11,602 nucleotides of DNA from JANQLC01 sp036881805 (GCA_036881805.1 JBAJNK010000047.1:1-11602), one strand, 5' to 3'. Positions 1 to 6,801 are shown, counted from the first letter of the stretch. A program made the numbers and translations. The notes: generated from the letters alone by a model not told the origin.

Positions 1-9
1 CGCATAGTC

Positions 10-570
10 GGTCTAATTCCCGAGCCTTATTTTTTGCTTTTGTCTGTATATAGGTGTGGTAGTCCTATTGCGGTATCAATCGACATGGGTGGGTTTGAAA
101 AGATGGTCTATTTTTCGTGCTCACCTCTGTGAGGTGAGCCTAAAAAGTGGCGTTTTTTTGTTCCTTTTGTATCGGCTTACAAAGCGGGTTTTATTTTTTG
201 TCCTGATAGCCAGCCCTGCTGATGTGCATTTTAGATGGTTGGGCCTGAAGCGGGGAAGACTTGCTTTTTCCCGTGCGTTGTTCTAACTGCAAAATCCCAA
301 TCCCGGCATAAGTCATATGGGGACAGTTTAAAAAAGGCGTCTATTTTTTTGTTTTTGTCATATAGGTCGGTTTGAACAGGGGCTTGGCTTTTGGTCTTGT
401 CCCTATTTAACGCCTGCAAAACCTCAATGCGATCTCGTTGTTATTTGTGTGTGCTCGTTTAAAAGGGCTGATCTCTTTTGTCTCCCTTGGGGTGATTTAA
501 AAAAGGGTTTTTTTGGTTTTGTGCCTGAGGGAATCGGCTTGAAAAGTGGGCACTGTCTTTTTGTATTCGT
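10..570 (+). repeat. Degenerate direct-repeat array, 9-10 copies
   Basis: Nine recognisable copies of one imperfect unit lie in the same orientation, with a weaker tenth at the left edge. The unit reads roughly GGYTTGAAAAGNGGG, then 3-6 variable bases, then a T-run ending in TTTTGT. Copies begin near 91, 136, 174, 241, 321, 366, 453, 489 and 534; the partial one is near 10. Spacing is 36-45 nt, or about 66-87 nt where a copy seems to be missing. Positions 342-371 also echo 29-56 (T-run, TTTTGTC, then ATATAGGT). No frame stays open across the array, and the two ORFs inside it (76 and 63 residues) are low-complexity translations of the repeat (G-L-K-x-G-x-x-x-F), so I do not call them genes. 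The function is unknown. It could be an intergenic repeat family or the remains of a repeat-protein gene. The array may continue to the left of the window. Confidence 0.6.
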
Positions 571-684
571 CGGTGAATTTACCGCAGGTCACAGCTGCCT
601 TTTAAGAAATTCTCGTACTATCCTATTGTTTTTTAGATAGATATAAAATTCTTTGCTTTATACCGATAAATTATTAGCCATTTG

Positions 685-716
685 CTTGTTTTTAAATAAT
701 ACATTGTTTAGCTTTG
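685..716 (+). promoter_or_regulatory. Bacteroidota-type promoter upstream of 851 ORF
   Basis: CTTG at 685-688 and TAGCTTTG at 709-716 are separated by 20 nt. This matches the known Bacteroidota primary-sigma consensus (TTG/TTTG at -33, TAnnTTTG at -7), with centres 26 nt apart. The spacer is AT-rich. Transcription would start near 720, at the GGG that opens a possible structured leader. This is a motif match only; the start site is inferred. Confidence 0.5.
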
Positions 717-719
717 TCT

Positions 720-835
720 GGGTTTAACTAAAGCACAGCGTACAAGCCAGGATTCAAGCACGCAAAAATCACTCGCTGGATGCGGGATTGATGGAAATGG
801 TTCCCAAGCCGGCTCTATAGCGAGCGGGATAACCC
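720..835 (+). other. Candidate structured RNA or 5' leader
   Basis: The predicted transcript start at about 720 begins GGGTT (720-724), which can pair with AACCC at 831-835 and close the whole segment. Inside, CTCGCT (772-777) can pair with AGCGAG (819-824), with GGGA/TCCC (784-787/802-805) nested within. GCGT/ACGC (738-741/760-763) gives a short hairpin. A competing pairing, CAGCG (736-740) with CGCTG (774-778), would exclude the 772-824 helix. There is no T-run after 835, so this may be a leader of the ORF at 851 rather than a free small RNA. I do not recognise it as 6S RNA, SRP RNA, RNase P RNA or tmRNA. Folding was done by eye, and short helices like these can arise by chance. Confidence 0.25.
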
Positions 836-850
836 TAAAATATATGCATT

Positions 851-1117
851 ATGTTGGTATGGATAAAGAAACGAACGCCAAAAAAATTTATCTTAATCGG
901 TCTATTTGTCTTAGGCACTATTCTAATGGATGTCTATTTGCCGGCAGTGGATGCTACCGAGGTGCGGGAGAGTAGATTTCTGGGTATCGGGTTTAAAACG
1001 GAAAGAACCCCTTGTCTAATGGGTGTTAGATATGTACATAGGGAATTTACCGTATTTTGGATAGTAGTAAGATTGGGGCAGGATGATTATGGCTGGCATC
1101 CTGAGCCTTGTGAGTAA
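851..1117 (+). CDS. Small membrane-anchored hypothetical protein
   Basis: This 88-residue ORF is not recognised as any family. Its N-terminus is basic (MLVWIKKRTPKK) and is followed at about residues 13-33 by one hydrophobic segment (FILIGLFVLGTILMDVYLPAV). That fits a signal anchor with the N-terminus inside, or possibly an uncleaved signal sequence. The rest is a mixed polar region with two cysteines (about residues 55 and 87), a second weaker hydrophobic patch (TVFWIVV) and an acidic end. It starts at ATG, lacks a clear Shine-Dalgarno sequence, and lies about 130 nt downstream of the promoter at 685-716, so it would be the first gene on that message. The next gene begins 67 nt after its stop. 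A chance ORF or the remnant of a longer gene remains possible. Confidence 0.4.
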   Translation: MLVWIKKRTPKKFILIGLFVLGTILMDVYLPAVDATEVRESRFLGIGFKTERTPCLMGVRYVHREFTVFWIVVRLGQDDYGWHPEPCE

Positions 1118-1184
1118 TTGTTAATCGTTTAGATCAGCTCCAAATACCACAGATAGCCGTTTGGCACCAAGTATAAGTGAGATT

Positions 1185-2177
1185 GTGAAGGTAGTCAGCA
1201 GTGTGTTGTTGCTGGGGTGGGTATCGGTCGGCTTTTCTCAGCCTTATCGAGGGTGTTTGATCGATTCCGCTACGAGAGACCCCATACCCTATGCCCGCAT
1301 TTTAAATAGCGGAGAGAATACGTATACCTTTTCCGATAAGCGGGGTGGGTTTAGCATGCCCGCCCATATCGGTGATACACTGGTCGTCCGCCACATCGGT
1401 TACGTAAAAAAGGCGTATTGCATTTCAGCCCTCGATGGCAATTGCATCGCATTGCAGCCCAAAACACAGGTGTTGCGTGAGGTTGTCGTTGCGCCATCCA
1501 AGCGCAAAAAATTAAAGCGAATCGGCTATAAAAGGGAGTGGTCGCCAATCGCTCCTTTTCTTAGGGCGAGTTTGGCGCTAAGTACAGCCTATGCCCTGCG
1601 CATAAAAAATAAGACGAAATACAGGCTCTTGAAAATTGAAGTGCCCATTCGCTTTGAACAGCGGGATGACGTATGGGTAAGAACAAAATATGACTGTAAG
1701 GGGCTTATAACCCTACAAATATGCCGGTCTGCAAAAGGGGAGCACTTGGAATTGGTTCCCATTAGCGAGCTGTACCCCATCGAGATCAGTGCGCTAAGCG
1801 GTGGTGAAAAAAAACTAGTCTTTGAGATGGACGAGCCCGTCATACTCCCCGATAAAGATATATTTTTGGTATTTCGCAGAATTCTTCCCGGTCAATCGTT
1901 TGGCAAGAATACCTATTATCACATAGGCCCCTCGTTGTTTTTTACAACCAAATCACTGTTTTTTGGAAACAACGCATTGAGGGAGTATCTGTATGTTCGA
2001 CGATATGGTCTAACAGATGGGTGGGTGGATTGTCAAGATGACCCACTCCCAAAACTCAGTAAAGAGTTGTTTGAAAAGTATTACAAACCGACAAAAAAGA
2101 GTAGAAGAATTTTTGACGATAAATACCTTACGCCTTTATTTTGCTTTCGACTGACGGTTCAGGAGATCGATGGGTGA
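1185..2177 (+). CDS. Secreted carboxypeptidase-regulatory-like domain protein
   Basis: I chose the GTG at 1185 because it gives a clean signal peptide (MKVVSSVLLLGWVSVGFSQ, cleavage probably before Q19). A TTG at 1161 would add eight residues ahead of it. The 330-residue product has, at about residues 20-105, the pattern of the CarboxypepD_reg-like beta-sandwich common in Bacteroidota: RGCLIDSATRDPIPYARI, then FSDKRGGFSM, GDTLVVRHIGY and LREVVV. That domain usually sits at the front of TonB-dependent receptors, but here no plug or barrel follows. The remainder (about 110-330) is basic then beta-rich, with KYRLLKIEVPIRF and PVILPDKDIFLVFRR blocks like those in stand-alone proteins of this group. 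The protein is probably periplasmic or surface-associated; ligand and role are unknown. It could be co-transcribed with the small ORF ahead. No promoter was found in the 67-nt gap. Confidence 0.75.
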   Translation: MKVVSSVLLLGWVSVGFSQPYRGCLIDSATRDPIPYARILNSGENTYTFSDKRGGFSMPAHIGDTLVVRHIGYVKKAYCISALDGNCIALQPKTQVLREVVVAPSKRKKLKRIGYKREWSPIAPFLRASLALSTAYALRIKNKTKYRLLKIEVPIRFEQRDDVWVRTKYDCKGLITLQICRSAKGEHLELVPISELYPIEISALSGGEKKLVFEMDEPVILPDKDIFLVFRRILPGQSFGKNTYYHIGPSLFFTTKSLFFGNNALREYLYVRRYGLTDGWVDCQDDPLPKLSKELFEKYYKPTKKSRRIFDDKYLTPLFCFRLTVQEIDG

Positions 2178-2576
2178 TCGGAGCTGGCGATCGCGCGGGG
2201 GTAGGCGTGATTCTGGATCGATTCCCTATGGGGCTTGGGTTGCGCTTTTATCAATTGCCGAGCGGTGTGTTGTACGCATTCACTCACTTTCGGGTTGGAT
2301 GCTAAGGCTGTCATTTTCATATCTTTTATCGTGCGCATCAAAATAATAAAGGCAGCGCTAAAAGCCCGCTGAATCCCCTTACCCTGTGCGCGACCTTTCA
2401 TTTATTTGGCAGCGTTTTGCCTGCTTCTTTGGATTGAAAAGCCCTGACTCTAGCAGGTGGATCGTGCTTTTGTGGTACGCTCAAGGCGGATTTGGAAAAT
2501 CCAGACCGATTGTCGAGCCGAGATTTCTTCCCCTGGGGACTTTTACCCCTTCTGTCGAAATGAAAGAAATAGGCGT
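2178..2576. other. Non-coding gap with no supported gene
   Basis: About 400 nt lie between the secreted-protein gene and the bamD promoter. Short open frames on both strands (for example minus 2159-2401, plus 2386-2589) show no recognisable family, signal or start context. A 6-bp hairpin, GGATTT-GGA-AAATCC (2488-2502), and a GGGG/CCCC pairing (2535-2538/2546-2549) are present, but neither is followed by a T-run, so I do not call terminators. Stretches near 2434-2445 (TTGAAAAGCCCT) resemble the repeat unit of the 5' array only loosely. Confidence 0.5.
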
Positions 2577-2608
2577 TTTGTACACATGAAAAAATATACT
2601 TAATTTTG
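2577..2608 (+). promoter_or_regulatory. Bacteroidota-type promoter of the bamD operon
   Basis: TTTG at 2577-2580 and TAATTTTG at 2601-2608 have a 20-nt spacer and centres 26 nt apart, an exact fit to the TTTG / TAnnTTTG consensus known for this phylum. The same geometry occurs at 685-716. Transcription would start at about 2611-2614, right at the GTG proposed for bamD. If so, the message would be leaderless or nearly so, or translation would use a later start. The start site is inferred, not shown. Confidence 0.55.
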
Positions 2609-2612
2609 CCGG

Positions 2613-3470
2613 GTGTGTAAGGGATACCCATTGGCTTTTCTGGTACTTGTCTTATCGCTTTCCGCCTGTGCATCGGATTTCGATAAAGCCATGAATAGCA
2701 CGGACAAAGCGCTGCGTTACCAGGCGGGTACTGCATATTATCAAAAGGGCAAATACGATAAGGCGGCCGAGCTGCTGGAGTCCATCCAAAAGTCTTATGT
2801 CAACAGCCCGCAGTTGGAACGCATCGATTACTTTCTGGCAGATTCTTATTTTCAGAATCGTCATTACGTGTCGGCAGCCTATTATTTCGAGCGCTTTTAC
2901 AAAGCCTTTCCCAGGAGTGCAAAGGCAGAAAAGGCGGCTTATCTCGCTGCCGTGTGCCAAGATGCGCAATCGCCTTACTTCGAGCTAGACCAAACACCTA
3001 CGAGAAAAGCGATTGATGCTTATCAGTACTTTATCGATACCTATCCGAATAGCGATTCGGTCGCAGTAGCCGGTCGGCGGATTGATGCACTGACAGACAA
3101 GTTGGAGCGCAAACGGTTTGCCATTGGGAAGTTGTATTTTAAAATGATGGATTATCGGGCGGCTGAGGTCTCCATTGAAAATTTTTTAGATGATTATCCA
3201 GATACCGCCCTTAGGCGAGCGGCGATGGAGACCCTTTTCAAAACTTCATACGAATTGGCCATGAATAGTATTTCCAGCCTCAAAGAAGAACGCCTGGTCG
3301 AATCGCAAACCGCTTACCGCCGTTTGGTCGAGATTTTTCCCCAAACGCCAATGAGAGAAGAAGCGGATAAAAAAAAATCGCAGATCGATGCGGAGCTGAT
3401 CCGCGTTCGAAAGCAGCAAGCCGAATTGCGAGAGTCAAAAGAAGCCGATTTACATAGAGATAAGGGATAG
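2613..3470 (+). CDS. bamD: Outer membrane assembly lipoprotein BamD
   Basis: The protein is a lipoprotein of the BAM complex, which folds beta-barrel proteins into the outer membrane from the periplasmic face. The 285-residue product has a hydrophobic signal ending in the lipobox LSAC, with Cys19 as lipidation site and Ala-Ser following. TPR-like helical repeats run from about residue 35 to 260: YQAGTAYYQKGKYDKAAELL, then YFLADSYFQNRHYVSAAYYF, then YQYFIDTYPNSD, and a later YRAAEVSIENFLDDYPDT. Length and layout fit Bacteroidota BamD. The C-terminus is charged and helical. The start is uncertain. GTG 2613 is the first in-frame start after the stop at 2601-2603; TTG 2631 is possible but leaves no basic n-region. 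An in-frame ATG at 2586 opens M-K-K-Y-T and then hits TAA, so the original start may have been lost or the reading may contain an error. rpoZ follows after 18 nt. Confidence 0.88.
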   Translation: MCKGYPLAFLVLVLSLSACASDFDKAMNSTDKALRYQAGTAYYQKGKYDKAAELLESIQKSYVNSPQLERIDYFLADSYFQNRHYVSAAYYFERFYKAFPRSAKAEKAAYLAAVCQDAQSPYFELDQTPTRKAIDAYQYFIDTYPNSDSVAVAGRRIDALTDKLERKRFAIGKLYFKMMDYRAAEVSIENFLDDYPDTALRRAAMETLFKTSYELAMNSISSLKEERLVESQTAYRRLVEIFPQTPMREEADKKKSQIDAELIRVRKQQAELRESKEADLHRDKG

Positions 3471-3488
3471 ACCAAAGGTTTTTGCGAT

Positions 3489-3812
3489 ATGGATTTCAAG
3501 AATGTAAAAGCACCCGAAACGACGATAACCATCGACCGACAGGAACTCATAGCCAAAGTTGGGAGTATATACGGTGCGATTGATATTTTGGGGAAACGGG
3601 CTGATCAAATCAATGCGGAACTCAAAGCGGAGCTGACGCAAAAGCTGGAAGAGTTTGCTACCGGCAATGAGAGTTTGGAAGAGGTTTTTGAAAATCGAGA
3701 ACAGATCGAAGTTTCCAAATATTATGAAAGATTGCCTAAGCCCACAGCCATCGCTACACAACAGCTATTGGATGATGAGATTTACTTTCTTGTCCCCGAT
3801 GAAAAAGGCTGA
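3489..3812 (+). CDS. rpoZ: RNA polymerase omega subunit (Bacteroidota type)
   Basis: This 107-residue protein corresponds to the omega subunit, which helps assemble and stabilise RNA polymerase by binding beta-prime. The fit rests on length, on its place directly between bamD and coaBC as in many Bacteroidota, and on conserved blocks. These are a region around residues 22-60 (GSIYGAIDILGKRADQI and NAELKAELTQKLEEF) and a phylum-typical C-terminal part (LEEVFENREQIEVSKYYERL, then PKPTAIATQQLLDDEIYF). It begins at ATG, 18 nt after the bamD stop, and ends 3 nt before the coaBC start. This tight spacing suggests one transcript and perhaps translational coupling. Nothing looks truncated. Confidence 0.85.
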   Translation: MDFKNVKAPETTITIDRQELIAKVGSIYGAIDILGKRADQINAELKAELTQKLEEFATGNESLEEVFENREQIEVSKYYERLPKPTAIATQQLLDDEIYFLVPDEKG

Positions 3813-3815
3813 TTC

Positions 3816-5036
3816 GTGCTTCGCGCTAGAAATGTCTTGCTCGCTGTCACCGGAAGTATTGCGGCGTATAAAGCAGCGGAATTAATACGCTTATTCATCA
3901 AGGCGGGCGCGCAGGTAAAGGTTTGCATGACGCCCGAGGCGATGGAATTCATCACGCCGCTCACCCTGGCCACATTGTCCAAAAATCCGGTTTATACCGC
4001 TTTTACCGAGGGAGAGAAACCCAATCGGGTTTGGAACAACCATATCGATTTGGGCTTGTGGGCTGACTACATGGTTTTTGCCCCCCTCACGGCCAATACT
4101 CTGGCAAAAATGGCTCAAGGGCAAAGCGATAATTTCTTGATAGCCACCTATCTATCTGCTCGTTGTCCTGTTTTTGTCGCACCTGCGATGGACTTGGATA
4201 TGTATGCGCACCCGACTACCCAATCCAACTTAGAGACATTGACTCGCAACGGCGATCGGGTGATCCCATCGACCTGGGGGGAGTTGGCCAGTGGTTTGGT
4301 CGGTGCGGGAAGAATGGCGGCACCCCAGCAAATCATCGATTGCATTCAATCGGCTATGCGCGAGCGGCAACCCCTTTGCGGTAAAAGCGTCTTGCTCACC
4401 GCAGGACCTACCTATGAGCCCATCGATCCGGTGCGCTTTATCGGAAACCGCTCTTCGGGAAAGATGGGTTTTGCCTTGGCGCAAAGCGCTTTGGCGCTCG
4501 GTGCGGCGGTCACTATGGTGCTGGGGCCTATAGCACCTCAATTTACAGAAAAAGACTTGACGCTGCTGCCTGTTCGAACCGCTGCAGAAATGCTCGAGGC
4601 TGTGCAAGCGCACTTTGCTGAATCCGATATTTTCATCGCAGCTGCAGCGGTTTCGGATTATCGCCCCAGGGTGGTATCACCACAGAAAATGAAAAAGCAG
4701 CAGGTCCTTTTGCTGGAGTTGGTCAAAAATCCGGATATACTCAAAGCGATGGGCGCGCAGAAAAAATCGCAAATCACAGTGGGTTTTGCCTTAGAGACAG
4801 CAGATGAGGAGGAAAATGCGGTGAAAAAACTGATCGAGAAGAAAGCCGATTGCATGGTGATCAATTCTTTGCGCGATCCAGGGGCTGGCTTTTCACATGA
4901 CACCAACAAAATTAAAATCGTAACCCAGGACGGGGAGAAAGTCGAGTTTGATTTAAAGCCCAAACTTGCGGTTGCAGCGGATATTTTTAAATTTATCATT
5001 CAAAAATACTATGCTCCTCGTGAAGACTTGGCTTAG
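3816..5036 (+). CDS. coaBC: Bifunctional coenzyme A biosynthesis protein CoaBC (Dfp)
   Basis: This enzyme makes two steps of coenzyme A synthesis in the cytoplasm: CTP-dependent joining of cysteine to 4'-phosphopantothenate (CoaB), then FMN-dependent decarboxylation to 4'-phosphopantetheine (CoaC). The CoaC half (about residues 1-185) has VTGSIAAYKAAE, the catalytic His76 in NHIDLGLWAD, APLTANTLAKMA and the substrate-binding PAMDLDMY. The CoaB half (about 190-400) has TAGPTYEPIDPVRFIGNRSS, with Asn211 matching E. coli Asn210, then AAAVSDYRP, KMKK and GFALETAD. The residue aligning with catalytic Cys158 of E. coli is Ser159 (ELASGLVGAGRM). I believe this is common in Bacteroidota, but I cannot check. 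The 406-residue length is normal. The GTG start has an AAAAAGG stretch 7 nt ahead and begins 3 nt after the rpoZ stop. Confidence 0.93.
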   Translation: MLRARNVLLAVTGSIAAYKAAELIRLFIKAGAQVKVCMTPEAMEFITPLTLATLSKNPVYTAFTEGEKPNRVWNNHIDLGLWADYMVFAPLTANTLAKMAQGQSDNFLIATYLSARCPVFVAPAMDLDMYAHPTTQSNLETLTRNGDRVIPSTWGELASGLVGAGRMAAPQQIIDCIQSAMRERQPLCGKSVLLTAGPTYEPIDPVRFIGNRSSGKMGFALAQSALALGAAVTMVLGPIAPQFTEKDLTLLPVRTAAEMLEAVQAHFAESDIFIAAAAVSDYRPRVVSPQKMKKQQVLLLELVKNPDILKAMGAQKKSQITVGFALETADEEENAVKKLIEKKADCMVINSLRDPGAGFSHDTNKIKIVTQDGEKVEFDLKPKLAVAADIFKFIIQKYYAPREDLA

Positions 5037-5106
5037 TATACGCGTGCTATATGGGTGGACGGGCATTCTCAAGGTCCCAAATTATCAATCCCGATGTATG
5101 ACTTAT

Positions 5107-5120
5107 TCGCGTCAACGCGA
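5107..5120. promoter_or_regulatory. Inverted repeat upstream of recN
   Basis: TCGCGT-CA-ACGCGA is a perfect 6-bp inverted repeat with a 2-nt centre, ending 21 nt before the recN ATG. It could be a regulator-binding site, or form a small RNA hairpin (TCGCG, loop TCAA, CGCGA) near the ribosome-binding region. I know of no regulator that binds this word in this phylum, so the assignment is speculative. Confidence 0.22.
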
Positions 5121-5141
5121 TTATCGCTTAATGAAAACCCA

Positions 5142-6800
5142 ATGCTGCAACGACTCTGCATAAAAAACTACGCGCGTATCGATTCGCTCTCCCTGGATTT
5201 AAAAGCGGGAATGACGGCTATAACCGGCGAGACCGGTGGGGGAAAATCCATTTTGTTGGGTGCGCTCAACCTCTTGCTCGGCGGGCGTGCCGATCGCAAA
5301 TACTCAGCAGACCGAGAGAGAAAATCGGTTATCGAAGGGGTGTTTGCCACGGGTGATCGCGGCTTGCAACCGCTCTTTGAATCCCTCGACCTGGATTGGG
5401 ATGCCCACGCGGTTATCCGCAGGGAAATACTGCCTTCCGGCCGCAGTCGCGCCTTTGTCAACGATACGCCCACCACATTGGAATCCCTTTGTCGATTGGG
5501 TGATCGTCTGGTAACCATCCACGCACAAGGCGAAACGCAAAGGTTGGACGAAAGTGCTTTTCAAATGGAGCTGCTCGACAATCTCGCTGAGAATCCACGA
5601 GTTCGGTTGCAGTATGAAAAGACCTATCAGGCCTATCAGGCGCTCAAAAAGCGTTTGGCACAAAAGGAAGCACAACAGGCGCAGCGGGTGAAGGCGAGCG
5701 ATTTCAATCGATTTCTCCTCGCTGAATTGGCGGGTGCTGATTTGCGGGTGGGCGAAGAGTTGGAGTGGGAGTCGGAGCAGCGGAAGCTCGCTAATGTGGC
5801 GCAGATAAAAACGGCTTTGGAAGCGGTGCGGATTCATTTGGATGCGGAAGACTACGGCGTGTTGCCACAGCTTCAACAGGCGAAAAACGCGCTTTCGCAA
5901 CTGACCGATTTGGGGGATTCCTTTGCTGAAATGGCCGGGCGGGTGGACTCCGTTCTTATCGAATTGCAGGATTTGTGCAACGAGGTGGAAAATCTACAAG
6001 CGGGAACCGACCACGATCCCCAGCGCTTGCTTTGGATTGAAAACCGCTTGCAGCGCCTCTTTGATTTGAAGAAAAAACACCAGGTGAATTCAGTGGCTGA
6101 ATTGTGTGAAGTGCAGCGGAAAATCACCTTGGAATTGCGTGAACTCGACGCGTCTCATCAAGCGCTCGAAGGGTTAAAATCGGAGACTCAGCATTTGGAA
6201 ATTTCGTTGAACCAAATTTCACAAGAACTCCATATGGAGCGGGTTAAGGCATCGAAATTAATTGAAAAATCACTGTGTGACACCCTGTCGCTTCTCGCCA
6301 TGCCCGATGCGAGGTTGTCGATTGCGGTCGAGCCGACAGGCGTTTGTAGTGCCCGTGGAAGCGACTCGGTCGCCTTTTATTTTTCGGCTGATAAAGGCAG
6401 CGCTTTGCAGCCCCTGCAAAGCGTCGCTTCCGGTGGGGAGAAATCTCGTTTCATGTTGGCGGTTAAACGCCTATTGGCGAATAAACAGCAAATGCCTACC
6501 CTGATTTTCGATGAGATTGACAGTGGGGTTTCCGGTAAGGTGGCTGACCAGATGGGTCGGATTATGAAGGAGATGAGCCGGGGGAATCAGCTCATCACCA
6601 TTACCCATTTGCCCCAGGTGGCCGCTCAGGGGGACTGGCAGCTAAGGGTTTCTAAAGAGATGAAAAACGGCAAACCCCTTTCACGGGTAAAGGATTTGTC
6701 CGACTCGGAAAGGGTTGCAGAATTGGCCGCCATGCTCAGTGGACGCTCCGTATCCCAAGCGGCGTTGCACCAAGCCAAAGAATTGTTGCAATTGGATTAG
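5142..6800 (+). CDS. recN: DNA repair protein RecN
   Basis: RecN is an SMC-like ATPase that acts in double-strand break repair. I chose ATG 5142 because the family begins just here (MLQRLCIKNYARIDSLSLDL); an in-frame ATG at 5055 would add 29 atypical residues. The 552-residue product has Walker A GETGGGKS at residues 29-36 (usually GETGAGKS), followed by SILLGALNLLLGGRAD. A long helical region, likely coiled coil, runs from about 150 to 380. The ABC signature is ASGGEKSR, Walker B is TLIFDEIDSGVSG and the switch region is THLPQVAAQGD. It is full length. The 105-nt gap after coaBC carries no promoter I can see but does hold an inverted repeat at 5107-5120. The DUF4835/porD-type gene that many Bacteroidota carry between coaBC and recN is not present. 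Confidence 0.93.
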   Translation: MLQRLCIKNYARIDSLSLDLKAGMTAITGETGGGKSILLGALNLLLGGRADRKYSADRERKSVIEGVFATGDRGLQPLFESLDLDWDAHAVIRREILPSGRSRAFVNDTPTTLESLCRLGDRLVTIHAQGETQRLDESAFQMELLDNLAENPRVRLQYEKTYQAYQALKKRLAQKEAQQAQRVKASDFNRFLLAELAGADLRVGEELEWESEQRKLANVAQIKTALEAVRIHLDAEDYGVLPQLQQAKNALSQLTDLGDSFAEMAGRVDSVLIELQDLCNEVENLQAGTDHDPQRLLWIENRLQRLFDLKKKHQVNSVAELCEVQRKITLELRELDASHQALEGLKSETQHLEISLNQISQELHMERVKASKLIEKSLCDTLSLLAMPDARLSIAVEPTGVCSARGSDSVAFYFSADKGSALQPLQSVASGGEKSRFMLAVKRLLANKQQMPTLIFDEIDSGVSGKVADQMGRIMKEMSRGNQLITITHLPQVAAQGDWQLRVSKEMKNGKPLSRVKDLSDSERVAELAAMLSGRSVSQAALHQAKELLQLD

Positions 6801-6801
6801 T

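Noticed and set aside
10..570. The repeat array as a CRISPR array
   Set aside because: Copies are imperfect, the spacing is irregular, the parts between copies resemble each other, and no cas genes are near.
56..640. Plus-strand ORFs 56-286 (76 aa) and 449-640 (63 aa) as genes
   Set aside because: Both are translations of the degenerate repeat, rich in L, F, K and G, with no start context or known family; the array breaks frame between them.
2159..2401. Minus-strand 80-aa ORF
   Set aside because: No family, no signal, no promoter or ribosome-binding context; it overlaps the end of the secreted-protein gene.
2488..2502. Hairpin GGATTT-GGA-AAATCC as a terminator
   Set aside because: No T-run follows and the stem is short and AT-rich.
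5055..5141. Longer RecN start at ATG 5055
   Set aside because: The extra 29 residues do not resemble RecN, whose conserved N-terminus starts exactly at the ATG at 5142.
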